From Deltaproteobacteria bacterium (GTDB lineage: Bacteria; Desulfobacterota; SM23-61), in contig JACRCA010000130.1 of the NCBI GenBank assembly GCA_016234425.1, positions 1 to 8,715 on the forward strand: a DNA stretch of 8,715 nucleotides. The letters run 5' to 3'. Positions within the stretch are counted from its first letter, which is position 1. Each line of letters starts with the position of its first letter. Under the pieces are notes generated by a model. It did not search any database, was not told where the DNA came from, and saw only the letters and a list, made by a program, of their open reading frames with translations. Positions 1-5,298 of this stretch are shown piece after piece. The translations under genes and the position numbers were made by a program.

Positions 1-95
1 ATTCTTTATTCCATAAACAGGATTATCTTTATAATATCTGGACATCTAGGATTTGAGCCTACGACCTGTTTTGCTATTGTAATTTTTCTATTCTC

Positions 96-130
96 CTCTG
101 TGATCTCTGTGTTCTCTGTGGCCAAAAAAA
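96..130 (-). repeat. CACAGAG heptamer array after the hydrolase gene
   Basis: On the minus strand three perfect CACAGAG heptamers (plus-strand CTCTGTG at 96-102, 105-111 and 114-120) follow one another with a strict 9-base period. They are preceded on the gene side by a run of seven T (plus-strand A at 124-130), only a few bases after the TGA stop of the hydrolase at 134. No stable GC hairpin precedes the T run, so this is not a standard intrinsic terminator. The remaining bases 1-95 are AT-rich and hold no gene that I can support. The same array type recurs at seven other loci in this window. Confidence 0.85.
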
Positions 131-133
131 TCT

Positions 134-952
134 TCAGCTGGCCAGGAGTTCCTTGTAGATCTCCGGGCGCCGATCCCGCAGGAAAGTCCAGACCCGGCGG
201 GTTCGCTCGATCTCCGCCAGATCGACGCTGAACATAACCGCTCCTTCCTGGGCGCCGCTGGGCTGGTCCACTAACTCCCCTTCCGGAGAAGCACAAAAAC
301 TTTTCCCGTAAAAATCTTGCTTGGCTTCCCTCCCCACCCGGTTCACCCGAAGAATAAACACTTCATTTGTTGCCGCATTGGCACAAATCACCTTTTCCCA
401 CTTTTCCTGGGAGGCCATGGCCGCTGCCGTGGGGGAAAAAATGATCTGAGCTCCTTTCAGAGCCAGGATCCGAGAACCTTCCGGGAAGAAGTTATCCCAG
501 CAGATCTGTACACCCACCCGGGCGTAGCGCGTAGGGAACACTGGAAACCCCAGGTTTCCGGGATGAAAATATGCCCTCTCTTCCCAGAGGGGGAGTTGGG
601 GAACATGAATTTTGCGGTACTTTCCGAGGATTTCCCCGTCCGCATCTATAACCACTGCGGTGTTAAAGTACAGGCCGCCAGCGTCCTTTTCAAACAAGGG
701 GAGAACCATGACTGCTTCCATCTTCTGAGCCACTGCCTGCATCATTTCTGTTGTTGGGCCGGGTACTTCTTCGGCCAGGCGGAAATGTACTTGGCTGATA
801 TCCCTGGGGAACCAATGGGTGTGGAAAAGTTCTTGGAAGCAGATCATTCTCGCGCCTTGCCCCGCAGCGATCTCAGCGAGCCGCTTCGCTTTTTCCAGGT
901 TTTTTTTCTTATCCTGGGAACAATTCATCTGAATACCGGAGATCTTAAGCAT
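134..952 (-). CDS. Carbon-nitrogen hydrolase (nitrilase superfamily)
   Basis: This is a 272-residue cytosolic amidase/nitrilase-fold enzyme that hydrolyses a C-N bond of an amide or carbamoyl substrate. The Glu-Lys-Cys triad is visible: E41 in CFQELF, K114 in KYRKIHVP and C151 in GVQICWDNFFPE. The CWDxxFPE context and the HPGNLGFPVFPT segment resemble the N-carbamoylputrescine amidase / beta-ureidopropionase branch, but substrate cannot be assigned from sequence and no polyamine gene is adjacent. Length is normal for a stand-alone family member. The start ATG at 952 fits the conserved N-terminal strand (LKISGIQMNC), although the Shine-Dalgarno match before it is weak. A good promoter lies 32 bases upstream, so the gene is probably transcribed on its own. 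A T-tract and CACAGAG array follow the stop immediately. Confidence 0.9.
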   Translation of the reverse strand: MLKISGIQMNCSQDKKKNLEKAKRLAEIAAGQGARMICFQELFHTHWFPRDISQVHFRLAEEVPGPTTEMMQAVAQKMEAVMVLPLFEKDAGGLYFNTAVVIDADGEILGKYRKIHVPQLPLWEERAYFHPGNLGFPVFPTRYARVGVQICWDNFFPEGSRILALKGAQIIFSPTAAAMASQEKWEKVICANAATNEVFILRVNRVGREAKQDFYGKSFCASPEGELVDQPSGAQEGAVMFSVDLAEIERTRRVWTFLRDRRPEIYKELLAS

Positions 953-983
953 AAAGTTTAACCCGCTTTTTTCATTTTAAAAA

Positions 984-1012
984 AGTTTAGCCCCTTTCTG
1001 CCCGAGGGTCAA
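984..1012 (-). promoter_or_regulatory. Sigma-70-type promoter for the hydrolase gene
   Basis: On the minus strand TTGACC (1012-1007, five of six consensus) is followed by a 17-base spacer and TAAACT (989-984, four of six). Transcription would begin near 977 and give a short leader of about 25 bases before the ATG at 952. It lies downstream of the csp terminator, so the hydrolase is likely a separate transcription unit. Confidence 0.55.
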
Positions 1013-1076
1013 GGAGGAAAAGGGACCCATTCACCGTAGAGCCCGCTGAGAGCGGGGAGAAAAATTTACTTCTCAC

Positions 1077-1110
1077 CTCGGCGGTCTCTGCGAACTCGGC
1101 GGTGAAAAAA
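1077..1110 (-). repeat. Diverged heptamer array (CGCCGAG/CGCAGAG) behind csp
   Basis: On the minus strand the order is six T (plus-strand A at 1105-1110), CAC, then CGCCGAG, CGCAGAG and CGCCGAG with the same 9-base period as the CACAGAG arrays elsewhere. It looks like a GC-shifted member of the same family. It sits just beyond the csp terminator, again in the orientation of the preceding gene. Confidence 0.65.
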
Positions 1111-1114
1111 TGCC

Positions 1115-1151
1115 AAAAAAAGACCCCGGAGGAAATATCCCCCGGGGTCTT
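1115..1151 (-). terminator. Rho-independent terminator of csp
   Basis: On the minus strand AAGACCCCGG (1151-1142) pairs perfectly over 10 bp with CCGGGGTCTT (1129-1120) around a 12-base loop, and the stem runs into seven T (1121-1115). It lies about 28 bases after the csp stop codon. This is the cleanest terminator in the window. Confidence 0.93.
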
Positions 1152-1179
1152 ACGCGGGTCTGAATACTTTACCACTGAA

Positions 1180-1383
1180 TTACAATTTCACTACATTCGT
1201 TGCTTGCGGCCCCTTAGGGCCTTCAATAATCTCAAATTCCACCTTCTGCCCTTCCGCTAAAGATTTAAAGCCCTCTCCCTGAATGGCTGTATAATGGACA
1301 AAGATGTCTTTTCCCCCATCTTGTTCAATAAAGCCATACCCTTTGCTGTCATTAAACCACTTCACCCGACCCGTGATCCTCAT
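1180..1383 (-). CDS. Cold-shock domain protein (CspA family)
   Basis: This 67-residue single-domain RNA/ssDNA chaperone binds unstructured nucleic acid and melts RNA secondary structure in the cytoplasm. RNP1 is KGYGFIEQ (residues 14-21) and RNP2 is DIFVHYTAI (26-34); W9 and the C-terminal GPKGPQATNV (residues 55-64) are typical. Length matches the family exactly. The reading frame stays open upstream to 1458, but the ATG at 1383 is chosen because a strong AAAGGAGGA ribosome site ends about 5 bases before it and the CSD fold begins there. The gene is monocistronic: it has its own promoter just after rlmN, a structured leader of about 80 bases and a strong terminator. Those leader structures suggest post-transcriptional control. 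Confidence 0.96.
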   Translation of the reverse strand: MRITGRVKWFNDSKGYGFIEQDGGKDIFVHYTAIQGEGFKSLAEGQKVEFEIIEGPKGPQATNVVKL

Positions 1384-1405
1384 CAAAATCCTCCTTTTCT
1401 TACTC

Positions 1406-1463
1406 GGACCGACGACCCGCAGATCGGTCCACACTCCTGCCGAGAACTCTCGGCTCATCCGAG
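1406..1463 (-). promoter_or_regulatory. Structured csp 5' leader with alternative hairpins
   Basis: Reading the minus strand from the predicted start near 1463, CTCGG (1463-1459) can pair with CCGAG (1453-1449). That same CCGAG is also the left arm of GCCGAGAGTTCTCGGC (1454-1439), a 16-base perfect palindrome, so the two hairpins exclude each other. A third stem, GGACCGA with TCGGTCC (1430-1424 / 1412-1406; 7 bp, 11-base loop), ends about 10 bases before the Shine-Dalgarno sequence. Structured leaders are known to control cspA-type genes in E. coli. That this one does so is inference. Confidence 0.55.
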
Positions 1464-1469
1464 GTTGCC

Positions 1470-1497
1470 CATATCACAATTCCTCAAATCCTGTCAA
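1470..1497 (-). promoter_or_regulatory. csp promoter (TTGACA, extended -10)
   Basis: On the minus strand a perfect TTGACA (1497-1492) is followed by a 16-base spacer ending in TG-T and by GATATG (1475-1470), an extended -10 arrangement that offsets a weak hexamer. It begins 8 bases after the rlmN stop codon, in the only non-coding gap before csp, and predicts a leader of about 80 bases. Confidence 0.6.
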
Positions 1498-1504
1498 GAA
1501 TTTT

Positions 1505-2545
1505 TTAAACCTTACCTCCCAGCTGACCGCAGGCCGCCAGAATGTCCAAACCCTTGCCTTGTCGCACCATGGCTGGGAAGCGTTTAGCCAGGAGTATCTC
1601 CCGGAACCTCTGGATGGCCTCATCCATAGGCCTCTGGAAAGGACTTCCGGGATGCTCGTTAAAGGGAATCAAGTTTATTTTGGCCCGAATCCCTCTTAAT
1701 ATCTGAGTAACCCGCTGGGCATCTTCCTCCGAGTCATTCACCCCTCGAATCAACACATACTCGAAGGTTATCTTCTCCCGGTTATCCAGAGGGATCCTGC
1801 GGCAAGCGGCCAGCAAATCCTCGAGGGGATACTTGCGGTTGATGGGCATCAACTGGCTCCGCTGCTCATCGGTGGAAGCATTCAACGAGATGGCCAACTT
1901 GACAAAATGCCTTCGGGAACAGAGTTCTTCTATCCGCGGGATGACCCCGGCAGTAGAAAGGGTGACGCGGCGGTGGGAAAATTGCAGCCCCATAGGAGAC
2001 CGGATGATTTCTAACGCTCGCAGCACACTCTGAAAATTTTCCAGGGGTTCCCCCATGCCCATGAGGACCAGGTTGGTAAGTTTGCTTTCTGGGGGAAGGG
2101 TCGCTCGTACTCCTACGATCTGGTCTACCATCTCTGAGGGATCGAGGTTGCGCCTCAACCCCTGCTTTCCGGTAAGACAGAATTTACAGCCCAGGGCGCA
2201 GCCGACCTGAGTGGAAAGGCAGAGGGTATAGTGATCTTTTTCCGGGAGCAAAACGCTTTCAATCCTTTCCCCGTCATCCAGGAGGAAGAGATATTTCTTC
2301 GTTCCGTCCTGAGAAGCCTGCACTTCTGCTGGCTCAAGAAAGCTGATCCAGGCCCTTTCCGGCAATTTTTCCCGAAAAGCCTTAGCCAGATCGGTCATGG
2401 CCTCAAACTGGCGCGCCCCTCGCCCATAGAGCCATCTGGCAAGTTGGGCAGCCCGAAAGGGTTTCTCCTCCAAGGAGACTACGAACTCCCTCAACCCCTC
2501 CAGAGACAAATTCTTCAGATTTACCCGCCCTTCTCGTTCCCTCAT
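1505..2545 (-). CDS. rlmN: 23S rRNA (adenine-2503-C2) methyltransferase RlmN
   Basis: This 346-residue radical-SAM enzyme methylates C2 of A2503 in 23S rRNA (and, in some bacteria, A37 of tRNAs), tuning peptidyl-transferase fidelity. The CxxxCxxC cluster motif is C116, C120 and C123 (CALGCKFCLTG). Both catalytic cysteines of the family are in place: C109 (TLCLSTQVGC) and C339 (DILAACGQLGG), the one that carries the methyl group. GMGEPL (163-168) and RVTLSTAG are also typical, so the dual-cysteine mechanism should be intact. The frame opens at 2578, but ATG 2545 is preferred: it overlaps the TGA of the upstream flavoprotein gene by four bases (ATGA). No Shine-Dalgarno is visible, which points to translational coupling. 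The Cfr resistance paralogue is unlikely given the RlmN-like flanking motifs. Confidence 0.95.
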   Translation of the reverse strand: MREREGRVNLKNLSLEGLREFVVSLEEKPFRAAQLARWLYGRGARQFEAMTDLAKAFREKLPERAWISFLEPAEVQASQDGTKKYLFLLDDGERIESVLLPEKDHYTLCLSTQVGCALGCKFCLTGKQGLRRNLDPSEMVDQIVGVRATLPPESKLTNLVLMGMGEPLENFQSVLRALEIIRSPMGLQFSHRRVTLSTAGVIPRIEELCSRRHFVKLAISLNASTDEQRSQLMPINRKYPLEDLLAACRRIPLDNREKITFEYVLIRGVNDSEEDAQRVTQILRGIRAKINLIPFNEHPGSPFQRPMDEAIQRFREILLAKRFPAMVRQGKGLDILAACGQLGGKV

Positions 2546-3786
2546 GATCTTTTGGCCGCTGCTTCCCCAGCAACCCATCCGGTGCTAAAGGCCGCTTGCA
2601 AATTATAACCGCCCGTCTTCCCGTCCACATCGATCACTTCTCCGCAAAAGTGCAGGCCCCTTATAATCTTAGATTCCAGGGTTTGCGGGTGAATCTCTCG
2701 CACACAGATACCCCCAGCAGTGATGATGGCCTCTTCGATGGGCCTTGGGCCTTTTACGGTCAAGCGCCAGTCCTTGAGAAAATTCATTACGCGCTTCCTC
2801 TCCTCCAATCGAATCTCACTCCCTTTGGAGGTATTAGATATCCCGGATCTTTGTAAAAAAACCGGTACAAGTCGTCTCGGCAGGAGGTTGGTCATGATGG
2901 TGGAAATTTGTTTCCTTTGCTGAGTTTGAAATTTGCGGATCAAACGACCTTCCACCTGATCCCAGGATAAGGCTGGTTTGAAATCGATGGACAGTTCCAC
3001 CTTCCCTTTTCCTTTGGCCATCTCTGCTACTACCTCGCCGCTCAGCGTAAGAATGATCGGTCCGGATACACCAAAGTGGGTGAAGAGCATCTCACCGAAC
3101 TCCTGTCCACCTCTCCGCCCTGCCCTTAGAATGGTTACCTTTATGTTTTTCAAACCCAATCCTTGGAGGTCACGGACAAAGGACTCTTCGATTTCCAGAG
3201 GAACAAGGGATGGCCGGATCGGCTGTATGGTATGGCCAAGTTTTTCAGCCATCCCGTACCCGTCTCCAGAGGAGCCGGTTTGGGGATAAGAAGCTCCTCC
3301 TGTGGCCAGGATGACCCGGGTTGCCTCAAAAATACTCGAATCCGTCCGCACCCCAACCGCCCGATCCTCTCTTACCAGAATCTCCCGCACTGGGGAATGG
3401 ATTACTACCCGGACTCCATGAGAGGAGGCATACTCACGGATAATGTGGACGACTTCATGGGCACGATTGGAAATGGGGAAGATCCGCCTCCCTCTTTCTT
3501 CGATCGTGGCCAGACCCCGGGCGTTGAAGAAGGCGATCAAATCATGGTTGAAGAACCGAGAAAAAACATTGTACAGAAATTTTCCGTTGTGCCGGTAGCT
3601 TTCAATGAAGCTTTGCAGATCTCCACTGTTGGTAAGGTTGCACCGCCCCCTACCCGTTAAGGCCAGCTTGATTCCCACCCGGCCCATTTTTTCCAGAAGG
3701 AGCACGCTGGCTCCCAATTCTGCGGCCCGCCCCGCCGCCATCAGACCCGAGGCGCCCCCTCCGATCACAATGACATCCCATTTCAA
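2542..3786 (-). CDS. HI0933/BaiN-type NAD(P)/FAD-dependent oxidoreductase
   Basis: This 414-residue soluble flavoprotein of the HI0933 (YhiN/BaiN) family has an unknown physiological substrate in most bacteria. The FAD Rossmann motif GGGASG is at residues 9-14 with the ribose-binding acidic residue at E32. The family signature TGRGRCNLTN is at 44-53, and the C-terminal FAD-contact block CGEVIDVDGKTGGYN lies around 381-395. Length is typical. The start must be the TTG at 3786: no ATG precedes the FAD motif in frame and an in-frame TAA lies a few codons upstream. Only a weak AAAGAA-like ribosome site precedes it, suggesting modest translation. The stop overlaps the rlmN ATG, so the two are co-transcribed. 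Some relatives act in bile-acid metabolism, but nothing here supports that role. Confidence 0.92.
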   Translation of the reverse strand: MKWDVIVIGGGASGLMAAGRAAELGASVLLLEKMGRVGIKLALTGRGRCNLTNSGDLQSFIESYRHNGKFLYNVFSRFFNHDLIAFFNARGLATIEERGRRIFPISNRAHEVVHIIREYASSHGVRVVIHSPVREILVREDRAVGVRTDSSIFEATRVILATGGASYPQTGSSGDGYGMAEKLGHTIQPIRPSLVPLEIEESFVRDLQGLGLKNIKVTILRAGRRGGQEFGEMLFTHFGVSGPIILTLSGEVVAEMAKGKGKVELSIDFKPALSWDQVEGRLIRKFQTQQRKQISTIMTNLLPRRLVPVFLQRSGISNTSKGSEIRLEERKRVMNFLKDWRLTVKGPRPIEEAIITAGGICVREIHPQTLESKIIRGLHFCGEVIDVDGKTGGYNLQAAFSTGWVAGEAAAKRS

Positions 3787-3803
3787 TTCTTTAAACCATT
3801 AGC

Positions 3804-3991
3804 CACAGAGCACACAGAGAAATTTCCATCTAGTAAATAGAAAACGGTTGAAGATCTGAAAATCCAATCGAATAGAAGCTTCCTCTTCCCGTTGAGCTCC
3901 CTCATTCGGCATGGGGAGGATCACCTTAGGCATCCAGAATTATCTTCACTATTATTCTCTGTGCTCTCGGTGTCCTCTGTGGCAAAAAAAA
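3804..3991. repeat. Inverted pair of CACAGAG arrays between ndk and the flavoprotein gene
   Basis: Two heptamers read on the plus strand (CACAGAG at 3804-3810 and 3813-3819). Three more read on the minus strand (plus-strand CTCTGTG at 3957-3963, CTCGGTG at 3966-3972 and CTCTGTG at 3975-3981), again with period 9 and backed by eight T on the minus strand (3991-3984), a few bases after the ndk stop. The pair forms an inverted repeat enclosing about 135 bases with no gene. The minus-strand copy behaves like those behind other genes. The plus-strand copy has no plus-strand gene in front of it. Confidence 0.8.
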
Positions 3992-3995
3992 TTTC

Positions 3996-4412
3996 TTACC
4001 CGCAAATTTCCAGGGCGTTAAAGAAATACCCTATCTCAAAAGCTGCCGTTTCGGGTGCATCTGACCCATGGACAATGTTTTGCTCGATGCTGAAGGCATA
4101 ATCTGCCCGGATTGTCCCGGGTGCCGCATCTTTCGGGTTTGTGGCCCCCATCATTTCCCGGGTTTGGGCGATGGCCCCGGGCCCTTCCAGGATCATAACC
4201 ACGCAGGGACCAGAGGACATAGAATCTGTCAGACTATCATAAAACCCCCTGCCCCGATGGACGGCGTAAAAACCTTCGGCCTCCTTCTTGGACATATGGA
4301 CCATCTTCATGGCCACGATCTTCAGACCAGCATTTTCAAACCTTCTGACCACTTCCCCGATCAAACCCCTGGCCACTCCATCTGGTTTAATGATCGAGAG
4401 CGTCCGCTCCAT
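3996..4412 (-). CDS. ndk: Nucleoside diphosphate kinase
   Basis: This 138-residue cytosolic enzyme moves the gamma-phosphate from NTPs to (d)NDPs through a phospho-histidine, the last step to dNTPs including dTTP. All catalytic-site residues are present: K9, Y49, F57, R85, T91, R102, N112 and the phospho-acceptor H115 in NIVHGSDAPE. A small departure is G56 (HRGRGFYDSL), where most family members have proline (RPF). The frame extends to 4463, but the ATG at 4412 is chosen because a GGAGGA site precedes it by about 5 bases and MERTLSIIKPDG is the canonical N terminus. It lies between iorB and the flavoprotein gene, separated from both by repeat-bearing gaps. It could be read through from iorAB or have its own promoter; none is clear. 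Confidence 0.97.
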   Translation of the reverse strand: MERTLSIIKPDGVARGLIGEVVRRFENAGLKIVAMKMVHMSKKEAEGFYAVHRGRGFYDSLTDSMSSGPCVVMILEGPGAIAQTREMMGATNPKDAAPGTIRADYAFSIEQNIVHGSDAPETAAFEIGYFFNALEICG

Positions 4413-4467
4413 AAAATCCTCCAGCCCCCCTCCCTCGGCCTCCCCCTCAATAGAATATGTCATAATT

Positions 4468-4605
4468 CGTCATGCCCGCGGAGGCGGGCATCCAGCCAGG
4501 TCAAATCATTGAACAAATCTTGCCAGCAATGTAACTTCGTCATCTCAAGATTGCCCTGGATTCCCGCTCCCTGCTTTCGCAGGGACAAGCTTCGCGGGAA
4601 TGACG
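4468..4605. repeat. GTCAT(T/G)CCCGC-type paired hairpin element, copy 1
   Basis: The left end (4468-4495) reads CGTCATGCCCGCG then GAGGCGGGCATCCAG, folding as ATGCCCGC/GCGGGCAT. The right end has ATTCCCGC (4560-4567) paired with GCGGGAAT (4594-4601), followed by GACG. Within that right hairpin a second one is nested: TCCCTG/CAGGGA (4568-4585). The two ends are inverted copies of each other (CGTCAT..ATCCAG against CTGGAT..ATGACG), giving a 138-base MITE-like unit. It lies in the gap between iorB and ndk. It resembles non-autonomous repeats abundant in deltaproteobacterial genomes and has no coding capacity of its own. Confidence 0.8.
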
Positions 4606-4687
4606 GCTCCTTTTTTCCATTACGACACAGTCTCCAAGGGGGAGGGTAGGGAAAGGGGTCGCTTTTATTGTTTTTCCTCACTGCTAA

Positions 4688-4704
4688 TCCCGCTAATAGC
4701 GGGA
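4688..4704 (-). terminator. Hairpin directly after the iorB stop
   Basis: TCCCGCT and AGCGGGA form a 7-bp stem with a three-base loop, starting at the base next to the iorB TAG codon. No clear T run follows on the minus strand, so it may be an mRNA 3'-end stabiliser or a weak terminator rather than a true intrinsic one. Confidence 0.4.
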
Positions 4705-5298
4705 CTATTTGTTTTCAATAAGCTCATAGCCTTCTTCAAACCCCTGGACATTCGGCTCTTTGAATCGTTCAGGGGAGTTGGCATTGATCAGCCATTTGAT
4801 CTCCTGGTAGTCAAAAAAGGGCATGATTTTAACCAGAGCCCCGAGCATGACCACATTGGTCATCTGAATGTTCCCCAACTTTTTGGCCAAGGCAGAAGCC
4901 TCAATGACATAGCCGTTGGGGCAGTATTTCCGCGCCGCCTCCAAAATTTCCTCATTGGCCGGATATTCATCCAGGCCCATATTATTCAGGACAGTGGGGA
5001 TTCTCATGGCATTCAAAAGGTACGTTCCTTTGGGGTTCAAGAGGCGAATATGTCGCAACATCTCTACAAACTCCATCCCGATGAGGAGATCAGCCTGCCC
5101 GCGGGAAATCAACGGAGAATAAATGGTCCCATCCGAAATTCGGATGTGGGAGACCACCGACCCACCGCGCTGGGCCGCCCCGATGGTTTCCGCCCCCAAG
5201 ACATTCAGATTCTTATTCATGGCGGACTGGGAGATCACCAGAGAGGCAAAGATGTTCCCTTGCCCCCCGACGCCGGTAATGACTACATCCATTTTCAT
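4705..5298 (-). CDS. iorB: Indolepyruvate:ferredoxin oxidoreductase beta subunit
   Basis: This 197-residue gamma-type (pyruvate ferredoxin oxidoreductase gamma-domain) subunit pairs with IorA. The nucleotide-fold motif GVGGQGN is at residues 9-15, and the family hallmark AQRGGSVVSHIR is at 42-53. The complex oxidatively decarboxylates aryl-2-oxoacids from aromatic amino-acid transamination to acyl-CoA and reduces ferredoxin, and is known from anaerobic archaea and bacteria. Length is typical. The ATG at 5298 overlaps the iorA TGA by four bases (ATGA). A second ATG two codons inside is a less likely start, since a G-rich ribosome site (GGGGGG) sits about 9 bases before the first. The tight overlap implies balanced synthesis of the two subunits. 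A 7-bp hairpin follows the stop. Confidence 0.93.
   Translation of the reverse strand: MKMDVVITGVGGQGNIFASLVISQSAMNKNLNVLGAETIGAAQRGGSVVSHIRISDGTIYSPLISRGQADLLIGMEFVEMLRHIRLLNPKGTYLLNAMRIPTVLNNMGLDEYPANEEILEAARKYCPNGYVIEASALAKKLGNIQMTNVVMLGALVKIMPFFDYQEIKWLINANSPERFKEPNVQGFEEGYELIENK

Noticed and set aside
40..76. On the minus strand GTCGTAGGCTCAAATCCTA resembles the T-arm of a tRNA 3' end.
   Set aside because: The stem is only 4 bp (47-50 with 58-61), the following bases do not end in CCA, and no D-arm, anticodon arm or matching acceptor strand is seen. At most it is a relic or attachment-site trace.
6..296. A 96-codon open frame on the minus strand.
   Set aside because: It overlaps the hydrolase gene in another frame and runs through the CACAGAG array; there is no family resemblance.
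317..961. A 214-codon plus-strand open frame opposite the hydrolase.
   Set aside because: It is an antisense shadow of a well-supported nitrilase gene, rich in Cys, His and Phe with no recognisable domain.
987..1175. A 62-codon minus-strand open frame between csp and the hydrolase.
   Set aside because: It consists of the csp terminator, the diverged heptamer array and the hydrolase promoter region.
3957..3995. The T-tract after ndk considered as an intrinsic terminator.
   Set aside because: Only a weak AAATTT/AAATTT stem precedes the T run, so it is described as part of the repeat instead.
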